Source: GCA-2725625 sp964574215 (GTDB lineage Bacteria > Pseudomonadota > Alphaproteobacteria > Rhodospirillales > UBA2165). From it: a stretch of 64,000 bases of DNA. Every line of letters starts with the position of its first letter. The first letter of the stretch is position 1. The DNA lies in the NCBI GenBank assembly GCA_964574215.1, contig CAZNLR010000027.1, forward strand, positions 1-64,000. Direction: 5' to 3'. Positions 43,980 through 53,626 of the stretch are shown here, in pieces. The notes below the pieces were generated by a model. That model saw only the letters and a list, made by a program, of their open reading frames with translations, ran no database searches and was not told the origin of the DNA. Made by a program: the position numbers and the translations under genes.

Positions 43980-43998
43980 GGTCAATCTCGATTTCCGG

Positions 43999-45114
43999 TT
44001 AGGCCGCTAGGGCTTGATCGATAACACTTTGCAAATCTTCCATTTCGACGTTCTGAGTGACGAAGGCCCGGCCGATTCCTTTGGCTAGGATAAACGTCGT
44101 TTTGCCGTCCTGGACCTTTTTGTCCGACGCCATGTGGCCGATCAGTTTTTCGGTGGTCCAGGAAACGTCTGGGATATCCATCGGTCCCGTCGGCATGCCG
44201 ATGGAATCAAAGTGGCGGCGGACGCGTCCAGCGTCATCATCGGTGCAATGCCCCATCCGTGCCGAAAGATCGAACGCCAGACAAACACCCATGGCCACCG
44301 CCTCACCATGGAGCAACTTGGCGCCGAAGCCGGTTTCCGCTTCCAAGGCATGGCCGAAGGTATGACCCAAATTGAGCAAGGCGCGGACGCCCGATTCACG
44401 CTCGTCTTCAGCCACAATTTGGGCTTTGGAGCGGCAGCAGACCCCAACGGCGTAGCGGCGCGCCTCTTTGTCGCCATTGCACAGGGCGTCGCCGTTTTTC
44501 TCCACCCACTCGAAGAACGAAGGATCGTTGATTAATCCGTATTTGACGATTTCGGCATAGCCCGCCAGCACCTCCCGCCGTGGCAACGTATCCAGGGTAT
44601 CGATATCGGCCAGAACGATTTTGGGCTGATAAAAGGCGCCGACCAGATTTTTCCCTTGCTGGGCATTAATGCCCGTCTTGCCGCCCACGGAACTGTCGAC
44701 TTGCGCCAGCAGGGAAGTGGGGATTTGAACGAAATCGACACCGCGCAATACGATGCTGGCGGCGAATCCGGTAAGATCACCGATCACCCCGCCGCCCAAG
44801 GCGATCAGAACCGTGCTTCTTTCAATCTTGTCATCCAGAAGTTGCGAGACGAGATTTTCCAGATGGGCGAAATCTTTCGTCTGCTCACCGGCGGGCAGCA
44901 CGATACTCGTCATTGATATCCCGCTTTCGTTGAGAGATTTTTCCAACGGCTTCAGATAATGATCCGCGACATTTTTGTCGGTCACGATAACGGCGCGCCG
45001 TCCGTCGAAGGCGGCAGCCAGCAAATCGCCCGCCTTCGCGATGAGCCCTTCGCCGACAATAATGTCATAGCTGCGTTCACCGAGATCAACATGTACTGTG
45101 TCGTGATCGCTCAT
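43999..45114 (-). CDS. aroB: 3-dehydroquinate synthase
   Basis: Second step of the shikimate pathway: DAHP to 3-dehydroquinate. 371 residues. NAD-binding ALGGGVIGDLTGFAAS, the substrate loop DSSVGGKTGIN, KNLVGAFYQP, and the zinc-ligand segments LAGYAEIVKYGLI and GHTFGHALE are all present. The ATG overlaps the aroK stop by 4 bp, giving a coupled aroK-aroB operon. CorC-like protein follows after 19 bp. Confidence 0.97.
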   Translation of the reverse strand: MSDHDTVHVDLGERSYDIIVGEGLIAKAGDLLAAAFDGRRAVIVTDKNVADHYLKPLEKSLNESGISMTSIVLPAGEQTKDFAHLENLVSQLLDDKIERSTVLIALGGGVIGDLTGFAASIVLRGVDFVQIPTSLLAQVDSSVGGKTGINAQQGKNLVGAFYQPKIVLADIDTLDTLPRREVLAGYAEIVKYGLINDPSFFEWVEKNGDALCNGDKEARRYAVGVCCRSKAQIVAEDERESGVRALLNLGHTFGHALEAETGFGAKLLHGEAVAMGVCLAFDLSARMGHCTDDDAGRVRRHFDSIGMPTGPMDIPDVSWTTEKLIGHMASDKKVQDGKTTFILAKGIGRAFVTQNVEMEDLQSVIDQALAA

Positions 45115-45698
45115 TTCTGATCATCCGATTGGTAACTCATAAGAACATTTAAAATCCGTTTGGCGGTTTCCGGCGCCGGTTCATCGCTGACGTCGAATAT
45201 GATATCGGCTTCGCCATAGGTTGGGTAGCGATCCTCGATCAATTTCGAGAGAATGTTCCGGTGATTGCCGTTTTTGAGAAGAGGGCGGTGGTCTCTTCGT
45301 TCGGTGCGTTTGACCAGCAGATCAAGATCGGCCCGCAGCCAGACCGATACACTGGTTCGTCCGATCAGTTTCCGCGTCTCCGGATTCATAAAAGCGCCGC
45401 CGCCGGTCGCCAGCACGGCAGGTTCGCCGCCCAAAATGCGGGCGATCACCCGCCGTTCGCCGTCGCGGAAATAGTCTTCGCCGAAACGGTCGAATATTTC
45501 CTGTACGGTACAGCCGGCGGCCTTTTCAATTTCGGTGTCGGCGTCGACAAAAGGACGCAGTGTCGCCTCTGCGATGCGGCGGCCCAAATTGGTTTTGCCG
45601 GCGCCCATAAGGCCCACCAATACGATAAACCTGCCCTCCAGACTTTTGGGCAGGGTTACCGGCGATTCAACTGTTTGGCTGCTGTTTTTTTGATTCAT
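45111..45698 (-). CDS. aroK: Shikimate kinase
   Basis: Phosphorylates shikimate. 195 residues: P-loop GLMGAGKTNLGRR, the shikimate-binding DADTEIEKAAG, FGEDYFRDGERRVI, a TGGGAF loop and the lid RTERRDHRPLL. An N-terminal extension of ~23 residues (NQKKNSSQTVESPVTLPK) precedes the domain. Promoter region shared with the divergent microprotein/secreted protein genes. Overlaps aroB by 4 bp. Confidence 0.96.
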   Translation of the reverse strand: MNQKNSSQTVESPVTLPKSLEGRFIVLVGLMGAGKTNLGRRIAEATLRPFVDADTEIEKAAGCTVQEIFDRFGEDYFRDGERRVIARILGGEPAVLATGGGAFMNPETRKLIGRTSVSVWLRADLDLLVKRTERRDHRPLLKNGNHRNILSKLIEDRYPTYGEADIIFDVSDEPAPETAKRILNVLMSYQSDDQK

Positions 45699-45934
45699 AA
45701 TCGGGTAATTAACTACTATTTCCGCGTTCTATTGGAGATTTGATGCCGTTGAAAGGTGACAGTCAAGGCGGTAAACTGCCGAAAAATAGCCACAGTTCAT
45801 AAATAGCATAATTTTTCAGTTCGTCGCCAGAATGGTTGCAAAACCCGCCAAATACCCTAACAAGGTGCTTTGGAGCCCTAATAAGCGGTAATCTACCTAT
45901 GGGGAGGTTAACATAAGATGGATTCGTCGTCGTA

Positions 45935-46075
45935 ATGAGAAACTTGTCGCGTTTAATGGTTTTGACCTTGCTCGTGGTGGTCGCCGGAACGGCGATTTTC
46001 CTATCGACATGGGACATTCCCGCGCCTGTTGCAGAAGTAGAAAAAGTCATACCCAATGACCGTTTCCCCAAATAG
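45935..46075 (+). CDS. 46-residue single-pass membrane microprotein
   Basis: MRNLSRLMVLTLLVVVAGTAIFL is a membrane segment after a short basic start, followed by a proline-containing tail STWDIPAPVAEVEKVIPNDRFPK (its WDIPAP and KVIPNDRFP are striking). The stop overlaps the next gene's start by 20 bp. I believe similar short proteins precede this gene in other alphaproteobacteria, from memory and unverified. A five-codon mini-ORF (45918, ATGGATTCG...) with a GGGGAGG box ends in TAATG at this ATG, so translation may be coupled to it. Confidence 0.65.
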   Translation: MRNLSRLMVLTLLVVVAGTAIFLSTWDIPAPVAEVEKVIPNDRFPK

Positions 46076-47960
46076 ACGATACCAACGCGCTTTGATCGGT
46101 CTGGCCGCAGCGTTGAGTGTAAGCGCTTTGATGGTGTTGGCTGATCCCGCCGGCGCGCAAACATCCCTTCAGCCGAAATCCATTACGCCGAAACCATTGG
46201 CGCCTCCGGGTAAAGACGTTCAGCCGGAAAATAAGCAAGTTCCTACCGAGGGTCAGCAGGTTCCCCGGGCGACCGTTGACGGTATCAATCCGGTGTCATC
46301 AGATCAAATTGGCCGGCCGGGGAGTATCAGCGTCGAATCACTGCAAACCATCGATCCCGATTCGGTCGGTATCATGACCCGCGACGAGGGCGGTTTCGGC
46401 ATCAATATGTGGGATGGTACCAGCCGCGATACGGTTGAAAAGCTGCTGCCTAAAATCCCCGTGAATTCGCAATCGCGGACCATGCGGGATATGATGCGGC
46501 GGTTACTTTTGAGCACGGCCAAGGCGCCGCCCAGGTTTGCCACGGGAGCCCCCGCAGGCAAGCATAAAAGTATCATTGCCATGCGTATCGAACGTCTGGC
46601 GGCTATGGGTGATGTTGCCGGTGTCGATGCGCTGTTAAAAGTCGCTCCCAATAAGGATCAGAACGCGGCGCTTCTCAAAAGCGAAGCCGACATCCTATTC
46701 CTGTCCAACGACAATGCCCGCGCCTGTCCCCTGGTGGCCGGTCAAATCAGCAATGTGGAAACCGCTTACTGGCAAAAGGCTTTCATTTTCTGCCAGTCTC
46801 TGGCGGGTGAACATGATAAGGCGGCGCTTGGCGTCGAACTACTGAAAGAAACGGAAGAGAAAGATCCCGTCTTTTTCGGATTGATCGAAACCCTTGCCGG
46901 GATCGACAAATTCGCCGTCGAAAGTCTGGTCGACCCGGAACCGCTGCACTTCGCCATGGTGCGCGCGGCCAAGGCGAAATTGCCCCGGGACGTTACCTCA
47001 TCCAATAATCCGGCGGTGCTCAGAACGATCGCCACCAGCCCCAACGCCAATCCCGAGATCAGAGTAGATGCAGCGGAACGCGCCGAGGCCATGGGCGCGC
47101 TGAAGACCGATATATTGATGCAGCTTTACGCCGGTGTCACCTTTACCCAGCAGGCGCTGGACAGTTCTCTCAGCCGCGCCGATTCAGACCGAAACCCCCT
47201 GAGCCGAGCTCTCCTGTACCGGAAAGCGTTGGTCGAAAGCGTCCCGACGGCGACCGCCGAAGTCCTGACGCGGGCTCTGACCTTGGCCCGCGACGGCGGA
47301 CGTTATCAATCCCTGGCGCGGGTCTATCACGGAATTCTTAGTGGCGTGACACCGACTCAGGACTTGCTGTGGTTTGCCCCCGAAGCCGCCCGGGCGCTGC
47401 TGGCGGCAGGCGACGGGGAAGCGGCCCAGAAGTGGTTCACCATCCTGCGCTCAAGCGCCATTTTCGAGGAAAAAGCAGCCAAATTGCGTAATCAGCTGAT
47501 GCCGTTGGCGCGGTTGACCGGTTTGCTGTCCGACGAGGAATGGAAGGTGGAGCAACTGCGTGACTGGTGGCGGGCTCAGGTGTCGCCGACCAATGAAGAA
47601 GGTGAAGAACGCAGCGTCAATATGGAAACTGCCGTTGCCCGCGGAGCTCTGTTGTTCAATCTGCTGGAGGCCTTCGGTGACAAGGTGCCCGCTGATATCT
47701 GGGCGCCATTGCTGGATGGTCCGCCGCAGATTTCCACGGTCATGCCGCAGCCGGCTTTGTGGCGGTCCCTTATCAATGCCGCCGATCAGGTCAATGTCGG
47801 CGAGGCGGTGCTTCTCTCGTTGCTGACTTTGGGTCAGGCGGGACCGACGCAGGTGGATTCCACCGTCTTGCGTCAAGTCGTGATCAGCCTTCAAGCCATC
47901 GGACTGGAGACAGAGGCCCGGGCGCTGGCGTTGGAGGCGGCGGTCGCGGCGGGCTTGTAG
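46056..47960 (+). CDS. Secreted repeat-like hypothetical protein
   Basis: 634 residues. The signal peptide is ALIGLAAALSVSALMVLADPAGAQ (cleavage after AGA). A proline-rich low-complexity stretch (~40-95) follows, then an all-helical region of alanine- and leucine-rich segments that looks TPR- or Sel1-like (for example DAAERAEAMGALKTDILMQLYAG, EAARALLAAGDGEAAQKWFTIL) to the end. I recognise no enzyme motif. It lies between the membrane microprotein and xerD, with 9 bp to xerD, so the three form one transcript. Likely periplasmic; function unknown. Confidence 0.85.
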   Translation: MTVSPNRRYQRALIGLAAALSVSALMVLADPAGAQTSLQPKSITPKPLAPPGKDVQPENKQVPTEGQQVPRATVDGINPVSSDQIGRPGSISVESLQTIDPDSVGIMTRDEGGFGINMWDGTSRDTVEKLLPKIPVNSQSRTMRDMMRRLLLSTAKAPPRFATGAPAGKHKSIIAMRIERLAAMGDVAGVDALLKVAPNKDQNAALLKSEADILFLSNDNARACPLVAGQISNVETAYWQKAFIFCQSLAGEHDKAALGVELLKETEEKDPVFFGLIETLAGIDKFAVESLVDPEPLHFAMVRAAKAKLPRDVTSSNNPAVLRTIATSPNANPEIRVDAAERAEAMGALKTDILMQLYAGVTFTQQALDSSLSRADSDRNPLSRALLYRKALVESVPTATAEVLTRALTLARDGGRYQSLARVYHGILSGVTPTQDLLWFAPEAARALLAAGDGEAAQKWFTILRSSAIFEEKAAKLRNQLMPLARLTGLLSDEEWKVEQLRDWWRAQVSPTNEEGEERSVNMETAVARGALLFNLLEAFGDKVPADIWAPLLDGPPQISTVMPQPALWRSLINAADQVNVGEAVLLSLLTLGQAGPTQVDSTVLRQVVISLQAIGLETEARALALEAAVAAGL

Positions 47961-47969
47961 GGCTCCTCA

Positions 47970-48917
47970 ATGGAGAAGCCGTTCAAATACCCTGCGCGGG
48001 CCAAATCGAAACCAAAGCCATCCCGGCAAATCGAGATATTCCTGGAAATGATGGCCGCCGAACGGGGTGCCGCCGCCAATACCATCGCCGCCTATCGTCG
48101 CGATCTGGATGATTTTTCCCTGTTCGTTCAACGGCGAAAAAGAAACATCGAGGCGGCTGATGCGAAAAACATTCGCGACTATCTGGCGAGTTTGAAATCG
48201 AAGGGCAGGGCGGCGACAACCCATGCGCGGCGGCTTTCCGTCCTCAAGCAGTTTTATCAATTTCTCTACGCTGAAAATTATCGCAACGATGATCCATCGT
48301 CACAAATCGACGGACCCAAGCTGGGCCAGGCCCTGCCCAAATATCTGAATGAAGAGGAAGTCGATCGGCTGCTGGAAGCGGCCCGCGACCGGCCCGGACC
48401 TGATGGCGCGCGTTTGACTTCTTTGGTGGAGCTCCTTTACGCCACCGGTCTCAGGGTTTCGGAACTGGTCGGCCTGCCCCTTGCCGGCGTGTCGCGGGAT
48501 GGCCAGGTGGTGATGGTGAAGGGCAAAGGCGGCAAGGAACGCATGGTGCCGCTCAGCGATCCCGCCCGGGAAGCCGTTGCCGACTATCTGGAACATCGGC
48601 ATGTATTCATTCCCAAAAACAAAAACTCGACCTTCATGTTTCCGTCATCGGCGAAGGATGGTCATTTAACGCGGGCGGCTTTTTCCGGATTTTTAAAGGA
48701 ACTGGCCGTGGAGGCCGGCATCGATGCCAGACGGGTGTCGCCCCATGTTCTGCGTCATTCCTTCGCCAGCCATATGCTGGCTCACGGGGCTGATCTCCGG
48801 AGCCTCCAGCAGCTGCTGGGTCACGCCGATATATCGACCACCCAAATCTATACCCACGTGCTGGAAGAGCGCCTCAAAAACCTGGTCACCCGCAGCCATC
48901 CCCTGGCCAAGAAATAG
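47970..48917 (+). CDS. xerD: Site-specific tyrosine recombinase XerD
   Basis: 315 residues. Resolves chromosome dimers at dif with XerC and FtsK. The N-terminal SAM-like core-binding domain (FLEMMAAERGAAANTIAAYRRDLDDF) is followed by the catalytic domain with Arg in LYATGLRVSELVGLPL, Lys in KGKGGKERMVPL, HxxR in SPHVLRHSFASHML, His in LGHADIST and Tyr in TQIYTHV. The basic start EKPFKYPARAKSKPK is an extension. Divergent from aroK across the microprotein operon, as in many alphaproteobacteria. A repeat follows the stop. Confidence 0.93.
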   Translation: MEKPFKYPARAKSKPKPSRQIEIFLEMMAAERGAAANTIAAYRRDLDDFSLFVQRRKRNIEAADAKNIRDYLASLKSKGRAATTHARRLSVLKQFYQFLYAENYRNDDPSSQIDGPKLGQALPKYLNEEEVDRLLEAARDRPGPDGARLTSLVELLYATGLRVSELVGLPLAGVSRDGQVVMVKGKGGKERMVPLSDPAREAVADYLEHRHVFIPKNKNSTFMFPSSAKDGHLTRAAFSGFLKELAVEAGIDARRVSPHVLRHSFASHMLAHGADLRSLQQLLGHADISTTQIYTHVLEERLKNLVTRSHPLAKK

Positions 48918-48961
48918 GTGTTTCGGTTCCGGGTGCCAATCATTTAATCAGCGACAACCAG

Positions 48962-49068
48962 CCCCCCCCCACCCTAACCCTCCCCCGCGAGGGGGGAGGG
49001 GTATTATAAGAACCGTTGCTGATTGGTGATCTTCCTCCCCCCTTGCGGGGGAGGGTTAGGGTGGGGGG
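48962..49068. repeat. G/C-rich paired-hairpin repeat, copy 2
   Basis: CCCCCACCCTAACCCTCCCCC at one end and its inverted form at the other; the two small hairpins CCTCCCCC/GGGGGAGG occur at each end with ~40 bp of AT-rich DNA between. It matches copy 1 at 2634-2733 in arm sequence and layout. It lies between the xerD stop and the convergent RND permease stop and could serve there as a bidirectional terminator. Confidence 0.85.
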
Positions 49069-49118
49069 ATGATCAACCGATAAAACTGAATTTACCGTAG
49101 GGTTGATCTAGAGATAAT

Positions 49119-52100
49119 TTACTCGGCCGGCTGAACGGCGCCCACGGGTTCTTTTTTGTCCGGCACGATTTTGGCGGTCCAGCCGAAGTCGTCGAAGATG
49201 GTATAGAGCGCCGGCAGCATGATCAGCACCAGAAGCGTCGACGCCAAGAGACCGAATGCCAAACTGGTCACCAACGGAATAAGGACCTGAGCCTGGAGGC
49301 TGGTTTCCGTCAACAATGGCAGCAGTCCCACGATGGTGGTCGATGAGGTCAGGAGAATGGCGCGGAAACGCATGCGTGATGCGTGTTTGGCGGCTTCAAT
49401 AACGCTGTCGCCGGCGCGGCGCTGTATCTTGATGAACTCGACCATCAAAATGGCGTTGTTGACGACCACACCGGCCAGCGATGCGAAACCCACGATACTC
49501 GGCATGGACAAATCGAGACCCAGCAGCACGTGTCCCCAGATCATACCGATGGCGCCCATGGGAATGGTAATCATGACGATGATCGGCTCGATGTAGCTGC
49601 GGAACAGAAAGCTCAGCAGCATGAAGACGCCGATCAGGCCAATGGCAAAACCCTGACCGATGGAGCCGCGGGTCTTGGCGCCCTCGTTGACTTCACCATG
49701 GAACGCAACGGTGACGCCCGGGTATCGTTTGTACAAACCCGGCAGAAATTTATTTATGGTGTCGGTCGTCAGTTCCGCCACATTGGCTTCGTTCGTATCC
49801 ACTTGGCCCTGGATGGTAACGGTTCTTTGCCGGTCAACTCGATTGATGCGGGCGAAGCCACGGCCGCTTTCGAGAACGGCGACTGCATCCAGTGGAATCT
49901 GATCGCCCGACGGCGACGTGACGGTGAAGTATTCCAAATCCGTCAGGCTGTTCTTGTCCTCGTCCGCCAGCCGGACATCGATTTCATAGGCCTCGGAGCC
50001 GACCTGGATTTCACTGGCGGTTTTGCCGAAAAAGGCCGATCGCATCTGGGAGGCAATGGTTTGTGCCGTCAGGCCGAGGACGGTCGCTCCGTCCTTGAGC
50101 CGGAGGCGGATTTCTGGTTTGCCGGGACGCAGATCGTCGGAAAGATCAATGACGCCTTTGTATGCGTTCAGCCAGGCCAGCAGTTCGATGGAGGCGGACT
50201 TTAACACGTTCAAATCCTCACCCTTGATTCTGATGTCTATAGCTCGACCTGCAGGACCAATTGTGGGTTCGGTGAATTTAAGGCTGATCACGTCGGGTAG
50301 GGAACCAACCTGTTCCCGCCACCGGTTGAGGATGGTATCCATATCGACGGTTCTTTTTTCCGTGCCGAGGAGGTCGACAGTCACCGTCGCGATATGGGGG
50401 CCGGCCTCATAAGCATCGATATTCTTGTTAAAGCCGATATTGATATTACGGACCAGGGCCTGACCTCCGGGTTGGTCCTTGGCCATCTCATCGTTGACCT
50501 TGCCCATGGCTTCGGTGATTCGGGCCACGGTTTCGGTTGTCCGCGAAAGAGGCGAGCCTTGAGGCAACAAAATACGAGCGACCGCCACATCGCCTTCGAT
50601 GTCGGGAAAGGCGCGGAACTTCAAAATGCCGCCAGCGGGCATGCTGATCGACACCAAAAAGACCATCAGGGTGAGGCCGAAAGCGAAATAGCGCCACTCA
50701 ATGGTCCAGGTAATGATCCGCGCCAGCAGGACATCCCGCAGCCAATCAATGCCCGCCTCAAGTTTGCGGCGGAACGCCTTCGGTTGTTTCTTCAAATTGT
50801 GCTCGGTCGATTTCATGATGTGATGGGGTAGAATCAGAAATGCCTCGACCAGGCTGACGCTCAGCGTCACCAGCAGAATTATCGGCAAGAATTTCAAGAT
50901 CGCGCCGATATTTCCTTTGATAAAAACCAGCGAACCAAACACACAGATGGTGGTCAGATAGGAGGAAAGAACCCCGGGCGCTACCTGTTTGGCGCCGTCG
51001 ATGGCGGCTTTCAGGGGGGCCGATCCTTTGCGCACATGGGCGGCGATATTCTCGGCAATTACGATAGCGTCATCGACCAGAAGACCGATGGCGATCAGCA
51101 ACCCCACCATGGTGATCAAATCGAAGGAAAATCCGGCAAAGGCCATCACCGCAATCGTTCCCATGAAGGAGACCGGGAAGCCCATGGCGACCCAAAAAGA
51201 AAAGCGGAAACTAAAAAACAGCCACAAAGTCAGAAACACCAGGACCAGACCTTGAGATCCGTTCCGGATCAAAAGGCTCAGGCGGTCCTCTACAATGGAG
51301 GATATGTCGCGGGTGATTTCAAAAACCACGCCGGGAGGCGCGGTCTGCTTTTGAATGTCGATGAAATCTTTGACTGCGCCGATTACGTTCAGGGTATCTT
51401 CGGCCTTGGTTTTGGAGACTTCAAGAATAGCGGCCCGCTGCCCGTTGAAGATAATTTTCGTCTCGTTCAACTCGAATAGATCGGTGATCTTGGCAATATC
51501 GCCCAATCTAATTTCGGCGCCGGAGGCTGCGCCAATTACTACTAAGTCATTGAACTCTAACGGATTTCTTCGTTCGTCACTAAAGCGGATCAGGACGTCG
51601 CTTTCAGAGGTTTCAATGGTTCCGGCGGGGAGATCAATACTTTGGTTGGCGATGGTGGTGGCGATGTCAGAAACGCTCAGACCATATTGCCGCAATGTTT
51701 GCGCCGGAATTTCGATGCGAATCTGGTGATCGGAAAATCCCGTCACCTTGACCTGGGAAATGTCGTCGCTCTCCAGCATTTCGTCCTTTAATTGCTCGGC
51801 ATAAGCTTTTAGGTCCGTCGGGGACATGGGACCCGTTACGGCCAGCGAAGCGACAAAATCGATCTGGTTCAGCTTGCGGACCACGGGGTCTTCGGCCTCG
51901 TCGGGAAAAGTATCGATGGCGTCCACTTCGGTCTTGATGTCATTGAGGAAATCATCGAAGTCTTTGCCTTCGATCATTTTAATTTTTGCCGTGCCTCTGT
52001 TCTCACGAGCCTCGCAACTGATTTCTTCAATATTTTTTATTGATTCAATAGCGTCTTCAATCCTCTGGCAGATTGCTTCCTCGACTTCTTCCGAGGTCGC

Positions 52101-52253
52101 ACCAGGATAGATCACTGCCACTTCCACGTTCCTGGCCGGAATATCCGGAAAGGTTTCGCGCTTCACCGTGGGCGCCGCGATGATGCCGACGACCAAGAAC
52201 GCCGCCATCAAAAGATTGGCGGCCGTGGGGTGAGCGGCGAAATAACGGATCAT
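49119..52253 (-). CDS. RND family efflux permease (HAE1/AcrB-like)
   Basis: 1044 residues. The AcrB-type layout: TM1 AAHPTAANLLMAAFLVVGI, periplasmic pore loop, TM2-6, second loop, TM7-12. TM4 keeps the proton-relay pair in IGLLVDDAIVIAEN; the TM10 lysine position is VVNNAILMVEF, as in many non-AcrB RND pumps. It overlaps the adaptor gene by 4 bp and is controlled by the TetR gene upstream. Its periplasmic domain differs from the first permease, so the pump is not a duplicate. Outer-membrane partner not adjacent. Confidence 0.94.
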   Translation of the reverse strand: MIRYFAAHPTAANLLMAAFLVVGIIAAPTVKRETFPDIPARNVEVAVIYPGATSEEVEEAICQRIEDAIESIKNIEEISCEARENRGTAKIKMIEGKDFDDFLNDIKTEVDAIDTFPDEAEDPVVRKLNQIDFVASLAVTGPMSPTDLKAYAEQLKDEMLESDDISQVKVTGFSDHQIRIEIPAQTLRQYGLSVSDIATTIANQSIDLPAGTIETSESDVLIRFSDERRNPLEFNDLVVIGAASGAEIRLGDIAKITDLFELNETKIIFNGQRAAILEVSKTKAEDTLNVIGAVKDFIDIQKQTAPPGVVFEITRDISSIVEDRLSLLIRNGSQGLVLVFLTLWLFFSFRFSFWVAMGFPVSFMGTIAVMAFAGFSFDLITMVGLLIAIGLLVDDAIVIAENIAAHVRKGSAPLKAAIDGAKQVAPGVLSSYLTTICVFGSLVFIKGNIGAILKFLPIILLVTLSVSLVEAFLILPHHIMKSTEHNLKKQPKAFRRKLEAGIDWLRDVLLARIITWTIEWRYFAFGLTLMVFLVSISMPAGGILKFRAFPDIEGDVAVARILLPQGSPLSRTTETVARITEAMGKVNDEMAKDQPGGQALVRNINIGFNKNIDAYEAGPHIATVTVDLLGTEKRTVDMDTILNRWREQVGSLPDVISLKFTEPTIGPAGRAIDIRIKGEDLNVLKSASIELLAWLNAYKGVIDLSDDLRPGKPEIRLRLKDGATVLGLTAQTIASQMRSAFFGKTASEIQVGSEAYEIDVRLADEDKNSLTDLEYFTVTSPSGDQIPLDAVAVLESGRGFARINRVDRQRTVTIQGQVDTNEANVAELTTDTINKFLPGLYKRYPGVTVAFHGEVNEGAKTRGSIGQGFAIGLIGVFMLLSFLFRSYIEPIIVMITIPMGAIGMIWGHVLLGLDLSMPSIVGFASLAGVVVNNAILMVEFIKIQRRAGDSVIEAAKHASRMRFRAILLTSSTTIVGLLPLLTETSLQAQVLIPLVTSLAFGLLASTLLVLIMLPALYTIFDDFGWTAKIVPDKKEPVGAVQPAE

Positions 52254-53626
52254 TGCAGCAGTCCTTCGCCGCCGGCTTCGCGTGACAATGCGGCGGCTGC
52301 TTTCTTGTCTTCAACCGGAATCAGCAGCATCCCGTTAATCGCCGGCACGAGGTCGCTAACGATGACGCGCTCGCCGGGCTTCAGGCCCGATTTGATAATT
52401 GCCAATCCACCTTGCAGGAAACTGACTGTGACGTCTTTGATTTGGAGCCTATTTTTATCGTTGACGATATACACTTTACCGCCGCCATGGAGTGCCTGAC
52501 GGGGAATGACGATCTGATTATTTTGTTCGGCGCCGCTGATTTCCACTTCCACATACATATTTTTCGCCAGCGGGGGGCGGTCTGGTTGGTCTGAGATATT
52601 GTAGGGATTATCCACGGCGACAATAACGCCGACAGTCCGGGTGCGCGGGTCCACTTGATCGCTAATTCGGGTGACCTTTCCCCGCCATTCGACGCTCAGA
52701 TTGCCGCTTTTCAGCCTTACCACCGGTGTTAAGGTCAGGACTTTCTCGATATTGCCCATGTCGGCAACCGAAGTGATGTTCTGTGATTGGCGTGTACTTA
52801 TCAAGCGCTGCATTTTCTCTATGGGCACCTGGGCGGAGACTTCGGCGACGTCGATACTGTCAGCGATTACTACCGTCTGGCCCTGCTTGGCGAATTGGGA
52901 ATGCTCGATATTCACTTCGGCGATGCGGGCGTCGAAGGGCAGGACGATGGTGGTCCGCTCGAGATTGCGCTTGGCAGTCTCCAGTTGAATTTGCAGGGCC
53001 GCCAACTGGGCGTTGAGCCGCTCTTCCTCTGCCGGTAGCAGATTGAGGCTGTTTTTTAGCGATTGAACGCTTTGATGGCGAGCCAGCAAATTTCGTTCTT
53101 CCTGATCGACGGCCGCCTGGCTGACGGTTTTTCGCCGCAATAGAGTTTGCTTCCGTTTGAGGTCGTTTTCGTTCAGTCTGAGGCTGCGATTTTCAATGGC
53201 CAGAGAGGCCTGGGTGTTCTTCCGGCGCGCTTTCAATTCGGTGATTTGTGCTTTCAGTGCGCGAATATCGGCTTTGGTGCGCTGCAAGTCGAGGCGATAA
53301 TCGGTGGGATCGATTTTCAATGCAACGGCGTCCTTCGGCAGAATGGCGCCTTTTTTCAATTGGTGATGGATCTCGACCACCCGGCCGGAAACTTCGGTGA
53401 CGGCCTCCCAGATCATACCCGGCGCGACATTGCCGAACCCGAGGGCCCGCGGGACGACGGAAAGCTCCGTGACGGTCATAATCCGAACTTTCTTGGCCGT
53501 TTCCTGAACGGGCGCCTGCTGCGGCCCCTGTTTGCTTTTAACCTGGTACACAAGCACCGCAATACCGAGTATCAGCGGCGGAATGACCAACAGTCTTTTC
53601 AATATTTTCTTGCGTTGGGGGGTCAC
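52250..53626 (-). CDS. RND efflux periplasmic adaptor (MFP)
   Basis: 458 residues. An N-terminal anchor (KRLLVIPPLILGIAVLVYQV) is followed by half-lipoyl (VVEIHHQLKKGAILPKDAVALKIDP), a long alpha hairpin of ~100 residues, the returning half (IVLPFDARIAEVNIEHSQFAKQGQTV), a beta barrel and a membrane-proximal domain. Start is GTG at 53626 (VTPQRKKILKR), overlapping the TetR stop as GTGA with GGAAGGA eight bases ahead; the longer frame from 53803 is the TetR gene read in another frame. Middle gene of a coupled regulator-adaptor-permease operon. Confidence 0.9.
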   Translation of the reverse strand: MTPQRKKILKRLLVIPPLILGIAVLVYQVKSKQGPQQAPVQETAKKVRIMTVTELSVVPRALGFGNVAPGMIWEAVTEVSGRVVEIHHQLKKGAILPKDAVALKIDPTDYRLDLQRTKADIRALKAQITELKARRKNTQASLAIENRSLRLNENDLKRKQTLLRRKTVSQAAVDQEERNLLARHQSVQSLKNSLNLLPAEEERLNAQLAALQIQLETAKRNLERTTIVLPFDARIAEVNIEHSQFAKQGQTVVIADSIDVAEVSAQVPIEKMQRLISTRQSQNITSVADMGNIEKVLTLTPVVRLKSGNLSVEWRGKVTRISDQVDPRTRTVGVIVAVDNPYNISDQPDRPPLAKNMYVEVEISGAEQNNQIVIPRQALHGGGKVYIVNDKNRLQIKDVTVSFLQGGLAIIKSGLKPGERVIVSDLVPAINGMLLIPVEDKKAAAALSREAGGEGLLQ

